A program made the position numbers and the translations under genes. DNA of 64,000 nucleotides from Rhizobium rhizogenes (lineage in GTDB: Bacteria; Pseudomonadota; Alphaproteobacteria; Rhizobiales; Rhizobiaceae), in NCBI RefSeq assembly GCF_002005205.3, contig NZ_CP019701.2:1860001-1924000 (forward strand), read 5' to 3'. This document shows positions 18,291 to 27,088 of the stretch, one piece after another. Within the stretch, counting starts at the first letter, position 1, and every line of letters starts with the position of its first letter. The notes beneath the pieces were generated by a model, which was given only the letters and a program-made list of their open reading frames with translations, was not told the DNA's origin and ran no database searches.

Positions 18291-21200
18291 ATGCCGAAGC
18301 GCCAAGATATCAAGTCCATCCTCATCATCGGCGCGGGACCGATCGTCATCGGTCAGGCATGTGAATTCGACTATTCCGGCACGCAGGCCTGCAAGGCGCT
18401 GAAGGAAGAGGGTTACCGGGTCATTCTGGTCAACTCCAACCCGGCGACCATCATGACCGATCCGGGCCTTGCCGACGCCACTTACGTCGAGCCGATCACC
18501 CCTGAGGTCGTGGCCAAGATCATCGCCAAGGAGCGCCCGGATGCGCTGCTGCCGACCATGGGCGGCCAGACCGCGCTCAACACCGCGCTCTCTCTCAAGC
18601 GCATGGGCGTTCTCGACCGCTACAATGTCGAAATGATCGGCGCCAAGCCGGAAGCCATCGACATGGCCGAGGACCGCGCCCTCTTCCGCGAAGCCATGGC
18701 CCGCATCGGCCTTGAAACCCCGCGCTCGATGCTCGCCAATGCCACAGAAATCAAGGACGCCGACCGCAAGAAGCACGAGGCCGCCCGCACCGAACTGAAG
18801 GGCAAGCTTTCCGGCCCTGAACTCGACAAGGCGCTGGACGATCTCGAAAACCAGTGGAACCTCGGCGAAACCGACCGCAAGCAGCGTTACATGGCCCATG
18901 CCATGGCGATTGCCGCCCAGGCCATCGATCATGTCGGCCTGCCCGCCATCATCCGCCCGTCGTTTACGCTCGGCGGCACCGGCGGCGGCATTGCCTATAA
19001 CCGCTCGGAATTCTTCGACATCGTCTCGGGTGGTCTCGACGCCTCGCCGACGACAGAAGTACTGGTCGAAGAATCGGTTCTCGGCTGGAAGGAATATGAG
19101 ATGGAAGTCGTCCGCGACAAGGCGGACAATTGCATCATCATCTGCTCCATCGAAAACATCGATCCGATGGGTGTCCACACGGGTGACTCGATCACCGTCG
19201 CGCCGGCGCTGACCTTGACCGACAAGGAATACCAGATCATGCGCAACGCCTCGATTGCGGTGCTGCGCGAGATCGGCGTGGAAACCGGCGGCTCGAACGT
19301 GCAGTTCGCCGTCAACCCGAAGGATGGCCGCCTCGTCGTCATCGAAATGAACCCGCGCGTGTCGCGCTCCTCGGCTCTGGCCTCCAAGGCAACCGGCTTC
19401 CCGATCGCCAAGATCGCCGCCAAGCTCGCCATCGGCTACACGCTGGATGAGCTTGAGAACGACATCACCGGCGGTGCGACGCCTGCTTCCTTCGAACCGT
19501 CCATCGACTACGTCGTCACCAAGATCCCGCGTTTCGCCTTCGAAAAGTTCCCCGGCGCGTCCCCGATCCTCACCACCGCCATGAAGTCGGTCGGCGAAGT
19601 CATGGCGATCGGCCGCACCTTCGCGGAATCGCTGCAAAAGGCGCTGCGCGGCATGGAAACCGGCCTTACCGGTCTCGATGAAATCGAAATCCCCGGCTAC
19701 GAGGAAGGCGAAGGCTCCAAGAATGCCATCCGTGCCGCCATCGGCACGCCGACGCCCGATCGCCTGCGCATGGTCGCCCAGGCGCTGCGCATGGGCATGA
19801 GCGAAGAAGAAGTCCACGAAAACTCGAAGATCGACCCGTGGTTCATCGCCCAGTTCAAGGCCATTGTCGACATGGAAGCCCGCATCCGCGAGCATGGCCT
19901 GCCGCAGGATGCCGAAAACCTGCGCATGCTCAAAGCCATGGGCTTCTCCGACGCCCGCCTCGCCAGCCTGACGTCCAAGCGCCCGAAAGAAGTGGCCGAG
20001 CTGCGCAACAGCCTGAACGTTCGCCCGGTCTTCAAGCGCATCGACACCTGCGCTGCCGAATTCGCTTCGCCGACCGCTTACATGTATTCGACCTATGAAA
20101 TTCCCTTCGTTGGCGCAGCCCGTTCGGAAGCGCAGGTTTCCGACCGCAAGAAGGTCGTCATCCTCGGCGGTGGCCCGAACCGTATCGGCCAGGGCATCGA
20201 GTTCGATTATTGCTGCTGCCACGCCGCCTTCGCGCTGAAGGATGCCGGCTTCGAAGCGATCATGATCAACTGCAACCCGGAAACGGTTTCCACCGACTAC
20301 GACACCTCCGACCGCCTCTATTTCGAGCCGCTGACGGCCGAAGACGTGATCGAGATCATGCGCGCCGAACAGGAAAAGGGCGAGCTGGTCGGCGTCATCG
20401 TGCAGTTCGGCGGCCAGACCCCGCTGAAGCTCGCCGAAGCGCTGGAAAAGAACGGTATCCCGATCCTTGGCACCGCGCCCGACATGATCGACCTTGCCGA
20501 AGACCGCGACCGCTTCCAGAAGCTCTTGATGAAGCTGGATCTCGCCCAGCCGAACAACGGCATCGCCTATTCGGTCGAGCAGGCTCGCCTCGTAGCCTCC
20601 GAAATCGGCTTCCCGCTGGTTGTTCGCCCGTCCTACGTTCTGGGTGGCCGCGCCATGCAGATCATCCATTCGGAAGGCCAGCTGCAGACTTACCTGCTCG
20701 ACACGGTTCCGGGCCTCGTACCCGAAGACATCAAGCAGCGTTACCCGAACGACAAGACCGGCCAGATCAACACCCTGCTCGGCAAGAACCCGCTGCTGTT
20801 CGACAGCTACCTGACCAACGCCGTCGAAGTCGACGTCGATGCGCTCTGCGATGGTGAAAACGTCTTTGTGTCAGGCATCATGGAGCATATCGAAGAAGCC
20901 GGCATCCACTCGGGCGACTCGGCCTGCTCGCTGCCGTCACGTTCATTGAGCAAGGAAACCCTTGACGAGCTGGAGCGCCAGACGACGGCTCTTGCAAAAG
21001 CGCTGAATGTCGGCGGCCTGATGAACGTGCAATATGCCATCAAGGACGGCACGATCTACGTTCTCGAAGTCAACCCGCGCGCCTCGCGCACCGTGCCTTT
21101 CGTCGCCAAGACCATCGGCGCGCCGATCGCCAAGATCGCCGCTCGCGTCATGGCCGGTGAAAAGCTCAATACGGCGATTGCCGCCTATGGCGAAAAGCCT

Positions 21201-21779
21201 GATCCGCGCAACCTGAAGCACATCGCCGTCAAGGAAGCCGTCTTCCCCTTCGCCCGCTTCCCCGGCGTCGATATCCTGCTCGGACCGGAAATGCGCTCGA
21301 CCGGTGAAGTCATCGGCCTCGATACGGATTTTGCGCTGGCCTTCGCCAAGAGCCAGCTCGGCGCCGGTGTCGACCTGCCCCGCTCCGGCGCAGTCTTCGT
21401 CTCGGTGCGTGATGAGGACAAGGAAGGCGTTCTGCCCGCCATCCGCATTCTCGTGGAAAGCGGCTTCAAGGTGCTGGCCACCGGCGGCACCCAGCGTTTC
21501 CTCGCTGAAAAGGGCATCAACGCCGAAAAGATCAACAAGGTGCAGGAAGGCCGTCCGCATATCGAAGACGCCATCCGCAACCGTCAGGTCCAGCTCGTCA
21601 TCAACACCACCGACAGCAACAAGGCGATTTCGGACAGCAAGTCGCTGCGTCGCGCGACGCTGATGCAGAAGGTGCCGTACTACACGACGATGGCCGGCGC
21701 GGAAGCGGCAGCCCTCGCCATCAAGGCGCTGAAGGCCGGCAATCTGGAAGTGAAGCCGCTGCAAAGCTACTTCCAGTAA
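18291..21779 (+). CDS. carB: Carbamoyl-phosphate synthase large subunit
   Basis: Synthetase subunit, 1162 aa, with two homologous ATP-grasp halves that phosphorylate bicarbonate and carbamate using ammonia delivered by CarA. Each half begins with the biotin-carboxylase-like fold ([21 protein letters not shown] and [21 protein letters not shown]). The C-terminal MGS-like domain ([22 protein letters not shown]) is the allosteric site. I chose ATG 18291 ([14 protein letters not shown]), the conserved family start. At 1162 aa it is longer than the enterobacterial enzyme (about 1073), the extra length lying in the first half. A terminator follows. Confidence 0.98.
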   Translation: MPKRQDIKSILIIGAGPIVIGQACEFDYSGTQACKALKEEGYRVILVNSNPATIMTDPGLADATYVEPITPEVVAKIIAKERPDALLPTMGGQTALNTALSLKRMGVLDRYNVEMIGAKPEAIDMAEDRALFREAMARIGLETPRSMLANATEIKDADRKKHEAARTELKGKLSGPELDKALDDLENQWNLGETDRKQRYMAHAMAIAAQAIDHVGLPAIIRPSFTLGGTGGGIAYNRSEFFDIVSGGLDASPTTEVLVEESVLGWKEYEMEVVRDKADNCIIICSIENIDPMGVHTGDSITVAPALTLTDKEYQIMRNASIAVLREIGVETGGSNVQFAVNPKDGRLVVIEMNPRVSRSSALASKATGFPIAKIAAKLAIGYTLDELENDITGGATPASFEPSIDYVVTKIPRFAFEKFPGASPILTTAMKSVGEVMAIGRTFAESLQKALRGMETGLTGLDEIEIPGYEEGEGSKNAIRAAIGTPTPDRLRMVAQALRMGMSEEEVHENSKIDPWFIAQFKAIVDMEARIREHGLPQDAENLRMLKAMGFSDARLASLTSKRPKEVAELRNSLNVRPVFKRIDTCAAEFASPTAYMYSTYEIPFVGAARSEAQVSDRKKVVILGGGPNRIGQGIEFDYCCCHAAFALKDAGFEAIMINCNPETVSTDYDTSDRLYFEPLTAEDVIEIMRAEQEKGELVGVIVQFGGQTPLKLAEALEKNGIPILGTAPDMIDLAEDRDRFQKLLMKLDLAQPNNGIAYSVEQARLVASEIGFPLVVRPSYVLGGRAMQIIHSEGQLQTYLLDTVPGLVPEDIKQRYPNDKTGQINTLLGKNPLLFDSYLTNAVEVDVDALCDGENVFVSGIMEHIEEAGIHSGDSACSLPSRSLSKETLDELERQTTALAKALNVGGLMNVQYAIKDGTIYVLEVNPRASRTVPFVAKTIGAPIAKIAARVMAGEKLNTAIAAYGEKPDPRNLKHIAVKEAVFPFARFPGVDILLGPEMRSTGEVIGLDTDFALAFAKSQLGAGVDLPRSGAVFVSVRDEDKEGVLPAIRILVESGFKVLATGGTQRFLAEKGINAEKINKVQEGRPHIEDAIRNRQVQLVINTTDSNKAISDSKSLRRATLMQKVPYYTTMAGAEAAALAIKALKAGNLEVKPLQSYFQ

Positions 21780-21824
21780 GCGCGCCGCGGAAAATCCGCG
21801 CCATCATGTGTTGAATGAAAACGA

Positions 21825-21856
21825 AACGCCGCGGCCCGCCATGCCCGCGGCGTTTT
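21825..21856 (+). terminator. Rho-independent terminator of carB
   Basis: AACGCCGCGG and CCGCGGCGTT pair around a ten-base loop and are followed by TTTT, about 45 bp after the carB stop. Confidence 0.85.
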
Positions 21857-21924
21857 GCATTGCGTAATCCCGCTGCAATCCGTTTCCGATATCGGGAAGA
21901 CGTCATTCCCACATGAGGCCCGTG

Positions 21925-22062
21925 ATGTCCCTGTCCACCACCGAAAAACCATCCTCAGCCAATGGCGGTTACATCGCGCCGGCGTGCGCCATCCCGATCA
22001 TCGGTATTCATGCTCCCGTCAATGCAACTCCGGTGGCCAACACCACCATCTTGCGGAGTTGA
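21925..22062 (+). CDS. Possible small protein (45 aa) upstream of an RHH protein
   Basis: A short frame starting ATG TCC CTG TCC, with GAGG seven bases upstream, encodes 45 residues and ends with TGA at 22060-22062. The next gene starts five bases later, and its ribosome site GGAG lies inside the last codons of this frame, an arrangement that usually means translational coupling. The product (MSLSTTEKPSSANGG..., ending NTTILRS) has no motif I recognise. It could be a real small protein or a coupling leader. Confidence is limited because the frame is short and composition alone cannot prove coding. Confidence 0.4.
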   Translation: MSLSTTEKPSSANGGYIAPACAIPIIGIHAPVNATPVANTTILRS

Positions 22063-22066
22063 AGCC

Positions 22067-22255
22067 ATGGCTGGACGTCCGCCGGGACCGGAGCGGGTGG
22101 CTTTTCCGCTGCGTATCGAACCCGCAATATTGAACGTGATCCGTCACACCGCGAATGGAGAACTGCGCAGCATCAATGCCCAGATCGAGATTCTGCTGAA
22201 AGAAGCCCTGCACCACCGCGCCGCAGCGGATGAGGTAAACGCGCGGCAGGACTAG
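22067..22255 (+). CDS. Arc-like ribbon-helix-helix DNA-binding protein
   Basis: Small protein of 62 aa. The pattern FPLRIEPAILNVIRHTANGE followed by SINAQIEILLKEAL is the beta strand plus two helices of an Arc/MetJ-type fold, which binds DNA as a dimer. Such proteins are often antitoxins or autorepressors, but no toxin gene follows; the next gene is a converging diguanylate cyclase. The start is ATG at 22067 with GGAG eight bases upstream. Longer in-frame starts would overlap the upstream small frame and are less likely. Confidence 0.65.
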   Translation: MAGRPPGPERVAFPLRIEPAILNVIRHTANGELRSINAQIEILLKEALHHRAAADEVNARQD

Positions 22256-22331
22256 ACCCGAAAACCTGTCCATGACCTGAAGAACAATGCGGTGCGGGCT
22301 TACCGAAGATCGCAGGAACCAGCGGCTGACC

Positions 22332-23468
22332 TCAAGCCGCCAGCGCCTCGCGCACACAATTGCGGCCCTCGCTCTTGGCACGGTAGAGGGCGCGATCCGC
22401 CATGTCGGCCAAGGTCAGGAGATCGCAGCGCATTTCGCCGCTGGTCGCAACGCCGATACTGATCGTCACGCCAACGCGCAGGCCACCGCAATCGACTTCG
22501 TCCAGCGCCACGGCATTGCGGATACGTTCGCCGATCATGGAGGCTTTCTGCACACCCGCACCCGGCAGGTAGATGATGAATTCCTCGCCGCCATAACGCG
22601 CCAGCACATCGCCACCACGGATACTGCCGCCAATGCGCTTTGCGACTTCCTGAAGGACGCTGTCGCCGACAGCGTGCCCGAAACGGTCATTGATCGATTT
22701 GAAGTGATCGATATCGAGCAACATGGCCGCATCGGCGGGATCGGGCACCGCCGGCATGGCCTGGAAAAAGAACCGCCGGTTTTTCACCCCTGTCAGCGGA
22801 TCGGTGTTGGCGAGAACCAGCAGTTTCCGCTCGGAGCGCTCGGCCACCAGCATCATCACGAACAGCGCAATGGCGAAGTTGAGCATGATGATAAAGAAGA
22901 AGGCGTTGACCAGATTGATGGTGGTATAATCGGGGAAAAGCATGCTTTTCAGCACCGACAGCGAGATCAGGCCGGAAATACCGGTAATCGCGGCCAGCGC
23001 CAGACGGGACAATAACGGTTCCCTGCGCCATCTGGCGAGAAGCACGCCCGCCCCCGCAAGATAGGCGAGCGCCGCGCAGCCATTGAACAGGGCGGCGCGA
23101 TAGGCATTGTTGTCCGCAACCTGAAATGCGGCAATGACCGCCATCAACGCGACGAGACAGAGGGGGACAATGGTGCCCCGCCCCGTGGAGCGGCCGTCGC
23201 TCAGAACCTTCAGACCGAGCCAGATCAGCGAATAGCCCGCAATGCCGAAGACGACGCTGCCGAGTTGCCACAAGACCGGCGACACGATTCCCCATTCACC
23301 GTAACCGGCAAGCGTGGAGCCTATCGTCATGGCCGCAAAGCCGCCCGCCAGGGGGAGCGGCCCCCGCAAACCGCGATTGGTCATCTTCAGATAAACAAAA
23401 CTCATGAGACCCACGACATAAGAGCATTTCTGCATCAATATGACTGTCGCGAGATCGAGTTCACCCAA
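22332..23468 (-). CDS. Membrane diguanylate cyclase (GGDEF domain)
   Basis: Makes the second messenger c-di-GMP. An N-terminal membrane region of about six or seven segments (residues 10-210) is followed by a GGDEF domain with an intact active-site signature RYGGEEF (near residue 295), metal-binding ANTDPLTGVKNRRFF and DIDHFKSINDRFGH. No extra sensory domain is seen and no RxxD inhibitory site just before the GGEEF. The start is uncertain: TTG at 23468 (MGELDLATVILMQ), TTG at 23486 or ATG at 23435; none has a good ribosome site. Upstream DNA is an unusually AT-rich stretch that must hold its promoter. Confidence 0.88.
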   Translation of the reverse strand: MGELDLATVILMQKCSYVVGLMSFVYLKMTNRGLRGPLPLAGGFAAMTIGSTLAGYGEWGIVSPVLWQLGSVVFGIAGYSLIWLGLKVLSDGRSTGRGTIVPLCLVALMAVIAAFQVADNNAYRAALFNGCAALAYLAGAGVLLARWRREPLLSRLALAAITGISGLISLSVLKSMLFPDYTTINLVNAFFFIIMLNFAIALFVMMLVAERSERKLLVLANTDPLTGVKNRRFFFQAMPAVPDPADAAMLLDIDHFKSINDRFGHAVGDSVLQEVAKRIGGSIRGGDVLARYGGEEFIIYLPGAGVQKASMIGERIRNAVALDEVDCGGLRVGVTISIGVATSGEMRCDLLTLADMADRALYRAKSEGRNCVREALAA

Positions 23469-23487
23469 TATAATAGGCCCACGCAAT

Positions 23488-23620
23488 AAATAAATCTAAC
23501 CGCATCAATTATAATCTTAAGTATAAAATTTCAATAAAAATAAAAAATCAACAAATTGTAAATTAAATCATCAAAATTTAAAATATCAATAAATTATAAT
23601 GTATGAATTCGAAATGTAAC
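23488..23620. other. AT-rich island between diguanylate cyclase and udgX
   Basis: About 130 bp of visibly very AT-rich sequence, with long A/T runs, in otherwise GC-rich DNA. It is upstream of the diguanylate cyclase and downstream of the udgX stop. An inverted repeat ATTCGAA / TTCGAAT at about 23606-23630 overlaps the udgX stop and may terminate that operon. The stretch itself has no gene. Confidence 0.6.
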
Positions 23621-25075
23621 TTATTCGAATAATCTTATAAACTCCATATCTTTTTTGAATCGGAGAATTTCCCGCTCCTTCGCCAGCGCATCCGGCAGGC
23701 GCAGCAGATAGGATGGATGCACCGTGACAAAAAGCGTCCGCCCCTCCTGCATGGGAAGAGGACGGCCACGAAGCTCGGTGAGCTTCTCCTTGCCGCCGGT
23801 CAACGCATAGAGCGCGGTCGCACCCATGGCGACGATGAGCTTCGGTTGAACCAGCGCGATTTCCTGATTGAGCCACCAGCGGCATTGCTGCACTTCGCCC
23901 GCATCCGGCCGCTGGTGGATGCGCCGCTTGCCGCGTGTCTCATATTTGAAATGCTTGACAGCATTGGTGACGTAAAGCTGTCTGCGTTCCACCCCGATCT
24001 CACCAAGCGTCCGGTCAAACAGCCGGCCTGCGGGGCCGACGAGAGGTTGCCCGGCAAGATCCTCGTGGTCACCGGGCTGTTCGCCGACGATCATGACATC
24101 CGCATTTTCCGGCCCCTCGCCGAAAACCGTCTGCGTCGCCCTGCAATGCAGGGGGCATCGCGTACATTGGTCAGCCTGCCGCTTCAATGAGGAAAGCCCG
24201 TCGGCTGGGGCCGGTGGGGACACTTCCCGCGCCGCGGCCGCCACGGCCTGCAAACGATGGTGAAACGGCTGCGGCTGGCTTGCCTGCCTGGCCGCCATGT
24301 CGAGCACCCGTGCTTCCGCACCGAGAACAAGGCTGGGAATGAGTTCCGCTTCAGGCAGGTTCTTCCAGTATTTCTTCGGCATCTCCGCCGTCATCGCCTT
24401 GATTTTCAGGCGAGCCGGATTGAAAATATTGGCATAATAGGTCCGCCAGAGGTCATCCGTTTCATCCGTCAAATCGGGTTTGACTGCCGCCTCCCGCGAC
24501 GTCTGCAGCACGCTTCCGTCCCATCGCGCCGACCCTTTCGGCGTCGCGATCAACCAGTCCATGTCGGTGAAGCGCCGCTGGAAAAACGGCGCCGCACGCT
24601 CGACGATGAAATGATCCGGCTCGAACCAGGCGACAAAGCGCCGTCGCCCGCCCTGTCCCTGCGGCAACGGCAATTCCTTGAAACGAACGAAGGCCGTCAT
24701 CTTGTGACAATCGCGGCGAACGGATTTTTCGAGCAGTCGCGCCTGCGAAACATCCGCATCGGACTTGAACTGCAGCAGGGCGCGATCCTGTCCCAGCCGC
24801 CACAACAGCCGGTAAAGCAGCGCGAAACGACCCCGATCACCGTGGCAGATCACAGCCTGCGCCAGTGCCACGAAAGAGGCGGGAACAGAAACCCGGGCAG
24901 CATCCGCCGACGCCACCGGCAAGGGCTCGCCGGTACAATCCAGAAGTCCGGCCCCGTCATCGCGCAACCGCCAGTCAATTGCCTCGGGCGGTATGCTGGC
25001 GGCAAGCGCCGCGCGCGCGGCATCGCGCCACTCGCCGAAATCACCCCGCCCTTCGAGAACCGGGCCATATGTCAC
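23621..25075 (-). CDS. udgX: DUF4130/TIGR03915 - UdgX fusion, uracil-DNA binding protein
   Basis: A 484-aa fusion. The N-terminal half (about 1-250) is a DUF4130/TIGR03915 domain of unknown function, containing MPKKYWKNLPEA near its end. The C-terminal half (about 285-480) is a uracil-DNA glycosylase superfamily domain with Cys-rich iron-sulfur elements (CTRCPLHC), motif A GEQPGDHED and the KRRIH loop at 383-387. In characterised UdgX this loop's His attaches covalently to the DNA abasic site after uracil removal, giving an irreversible complex; here that is His387. It overlaps the upstream radical SAM gene by four bases, so the two are translationally coupled. TIGR03915/TIGR03916 pairs are known as a conserved two-gene operon with unresolved chemistry. 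Confidence 0.9.
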   Translation of the reverse strand: MTYGPVLEGRGDFGEWRDAARAALAASIPPEAIDWRLRDDGAGLLDCTGEPLPVASADAARVSVPASFVALAQAVICHGDRGRFALLYRLLWRLGQDRALLQFKSDADVSQARLLEKSVRRDCHKMTAFVRFKELPLPQGQGGRRRFVAWFEPDHFIVERAAPFFQRRFTDMDWLIATPKGSARWDGSVLQTSREAAVKPDLTDETDDLWRTYYANIFNPARLKIKAMTAEMPKKYWKNLPEAELIPSLVLGAEARVLDMAARQASQPQPFHHRLQAVAAAAREVSPPAPADGLSSLKRQADQCTRCPLHCRATQTVFGEGPENADVMIVGEQPGDHEDLAGQPLVGPAGRLFDRTLGEIGVERRQLYVTNAVKHFKYETRGKRRIHQRPDAGEVQQCRWWLNQEIALVQPKLIVAMGATALYALTGGKEKLTELRGRPLPMQEGRTLFVTVHPSYLLRLPDALAKEREILRFKKDMEFIRLFE

Positions 25076-26304
25076 AACAGCGACAATTGTTCGGGCTGCG
25101 GCGCAAACATCGCCCGCAGATCCGGCCGTTCGGTCAGCTTGCCGGGTGTCCAGCCCTCCGCCACGATAAAGGCTTTCACCTTCTTGAGGGACACGCCGAA
25201 GCGGGCGATATCCTCCAGCCGCAACCGGCGGAAGCGTCGCGACGACAGGATGGAGGCGACCGTCTTCGTACCGAAACCCGGCACGCGCAGCAGCATCTCC
25301 CGATCCGCCACGTTGACATCCACCGGGAAACGCTCGCGATGTTTCAGCGCCCAGGCAAGCTTCGGATCGATATCGAGATCGAGCATGCCATCACCGCCAG
25401 CCGCGGTTATCTCGCCAATGTCGAAACCGTAAAAACGGTAAAGCCAGTCGGCCTGATAAAGCCTGTGCTCGCGCATCAGGGGCGGCTTGATCAGCGGCAG
25501 GTTCTTTGAGGAATCCGGAATGGGGCTGAAGGCCGAATAATAGACGCGCCGCAAACCGTAACTGCCATAAAGCCGGGCGCTGGTGGAGAGAATGGTGCTG
25601 TCATCAGCACCGTCCGCGCCGACGATCATCTGCGTGCTCTGCCCGGCGGGCGCGAAGCGCTTGGTCCGGCGCGTGCGTACCGTCGGCTCCCCCGCTTCCT
25701 CGATCTTCAGGCGTATATCGGCCATGGAGCGGCGAATATTGGCAGGCTGCTTTTCCGGCGCGAAACGGCCGATGCCGCTATCGGTGGGCAATTCGATATT
25801 GATCGACAGCCGGTCCGCGTAAAGCCCCGCCTCCTCTATGAGTTTCGGCGATGCTTCGGGAATGGATTTCAGGTGGATATAGCCCCGAAAACCATGCGTG
25901 ACACGCAACTCCCGCGCCACACGCACCATCTCTTCCATCGTGTGATCTGAGGAACGGATGATGCCGGAGGACAAAAACAGTCCCTCGATATAGTTGCGCC
26001 GGTAAAATTCCAGCGTCAGCCACACCACCTCCTCGGCGGTGAACCGTGCCCTCTCCACATTGCTGGAGGAGCGGTTGATGCAATAGGCGCAATCGTAAAT
26101 GCAGAAATTGGTGAGCAGGATTTTCAGGAGCGAAATGCAGCGCCCATCCGGCGCATAGGCATGGCATATGCCCGAGCCCTCCGTGGAGCCCAGCCCGCCT
26201 GACGCTGCGGAGTTGCGTTTCACCGTGCCGCTCGACGCACAGGACGCATCGTATTTCGCCGCGTCAGAGAGAATGGCCAGTCGCTGCCTGATTGACTTCT
26301 TCAT
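25072..26304 (-). CDS. Putative DNA modification/repair radical SAM protein (TIGR03916)
   Basis: Radical SAM enzyme of about 410 aa. The [4Fe-4S] motif CxxxCxxC is intact (NFCIYDCAYC, Cys68/72/75 from this start), and the N-terminal AKYDASCASSG and GICHAYAPDGRC elements are typical of TIGR03916. The C terminus has a helix-hairpin-helix-like segment (NVADREMLLRVPGFGTKTVASIL), which suggests DNA contact. The reaction is unknown. I chose the ATG at 26304 (MKKSIRQRLAIL): the earlier ATG at 26328 would place a LexA operator and probable -10 box inside the gene. If so, the transcript start falls within a few bases of the ATG, implying a nearly leaderless mRNA. It is first gene of the operon with udgX. 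Confidence 0.88.
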   Translation of the reverse strand: MKKSIRQRLAILSDAAKYDASCASSGTVKRNSAASGGLGSTEGSGICHAYAPDGRCISLLKILLTNFCIYDCAYCINRSSSNVERARFTAEEVVWLTLEFYRRNYIEGLFLSSGIIRSSDHTMEEMVRVARELRVTHGFRGYIHLKSIPEASPKLIEEAGLYADRLSINIELPTDSGIGRFAPEKQPANIRRSMADIRLKIEEAGEPTVRTRRTKRFAPAGQSTQMIVGADGADDSTILSTSARLYGSYGLRRVYYSAFSPIPDSSKNLPLIKPPLMREHRLYQADWLYRFYGFDIGEITAAGGDGMLDLDIDPKLAWALKHRERFPVDVNVADREMLLRVPGFGTKTVASILSSRRFRRLRLEDIARFGVSLKKVKAFIVAEGWTPGKLTERPDLRAMFAPQPEQLSLL

Positions 26305-26310
26305 AATAAT

Positions 26311-26341
26311 GTTCACTATATGTTCCATTGAAAAATGTCAA
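26311..26341 (-). promoter_or_regulatory. LexA (SOS) box and promoter of the radical SAM-udgX operon
   Basis: GTTCACTATATGTTC at 26311-26325 is a perfect GTTC-N7-GTTC, the alphaproteobacterial LexA operator. On the minus strand a perfect -35 TTGACA (26341-26336) is followed, at 15 to 17 bases, by TATAGT or TAGTGA. The operator therefore covers the -10 region, where a bound repressor would block polymerase. The match and position are seen directly; SOS control is inferred. Confidence 0.8.
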
Positions 26342-26448
26342 TCATATCGCTTAAGCCTATGAATAGACGCGGGAATATGCCCTCCTCAAATTTGCTGGCA
26401 TTTCGCTGTCGTCTTCTGATATAGTCGGCTCAGTTATGATTTTGGCAT

Positions 26449-26485
26449 GGTTCCGGAGTTCCTCTCCGGAACCTGTTTCTTTTTG
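26449..26485 (+). terminator. Intrinsic terminator in the greA leader
   Basis: GGTTCCGGA and TCCGGAACC form a perfect 9-bp stem with a seven-base loop, followed by TGTTTCTTTTTG. It lies 41-77 bases before the greA start codon and on the same strand, while the upstream gene is divergent. It therefore cannot be a 3' terminator of another gene and looks like an attenuator or the end of a short leader RNA. Confidence 0.7.
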
Positions 26486-26525
26486 TGTCTGCAAGTAAAG
26501 CGACCGGAATGCGAAGGATAAAAAA

Positions 26526-27002
26526 ATGGTAGAAAAAGTACCGATGACTCAGGGTGGATTCGTCAAGCTGCAGGAGGAGCTGCGCTGGCGTCAGCAGGAG
26601 GAACGCCCCCGTATCATCGAGGCGATTGCCGAAGCGCGCGCCCATGGCGACCTTTCGGAAAACGCCGAGTACCATGCTGCCAAGGAAGCCCAGAGCCACA
26701 ATGAAGGCCGCATCACCGAACTCGAAGACCTGACCGCGCGCGCGGAAGTCATCGACCTTTCCAAGATGTCGGGCTCGAAGATCAAGTTCGGCGCCACCGT
26801 GAAGCTGGTGGACGAGGACAGCGACGAGGAAAAGACCTATCAGATCGTCGGCGACCAGGAAGCCGATGTGAAGGCCGGCCGCATTTCCATTTCCTCGCCC
26901 ATCGCCCGTGCCCTGATCGGCAAGGAAGTCGGCGACAGCATCGAAGTCAACGCCCCGGGCGGCGCCAAGGGTTACGAAATCCTCGCGGTACAGTGGGGCT
27001 GA
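26526..27002 (+). CDS. greA: Transcription elongation factor GreA
   Basis: Protein of 158 aa that enters the RNA polymerase secondary channel and stimulates cleavage of backtracked transcripts. The N-terminal coiled coil (about 1-75) ends with the acidic tip residues in [14 protein letters not shown], and the C-terminal FKBP-like domain (about 80-158) has the family signature [17 protein letters not shown]. Start ATG with GAAGGA upstream. The leader contains a strong terminator-like hairpin. Confidence 0.97.
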   Translation: MVEKVPMTQGGFVKLQEELRWRQQEERPRIIEAIAEARAHGDLSENAEYHAAKEAQSHNEGRITELEDLTARAEVIDLSKMSGSKIKFGATVKLVDEDSDEEKTYQIVGDQEADVKAGRISISSPIARALIGKEVGDSIEVNAPGGAKGYEILAVQWG

Positions 27003-27088
27003 TGAGCCTCGCGCAATGCGCCCCTCGCGGGCGCATTGCTCTCTGACATATAGAACTGCCAATCCAGCCGCAGAGACGGAAGCCCATC

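Noticed and set aside
18198..20669. 823-codon open frame on the minus strand opposite carB
   Set aside because: Product is Arg/His/Asp-rich without domains and mirrors carB codons; carB is a clear full-length gene.
23488..23620. Replication origin or transferred DNA in the AT-rich island
   Set aside because: No DnaA boxes, iterons, integrase or flanking repeats are visible, and both neighbours have normal composition.
26450..26461. GTTCCGGAGTTC near greA as a LexA box
   Set aside because: Spacing between the GTTC halves is four, not seven, bases; the sequence is explained as part of the terminator stem.
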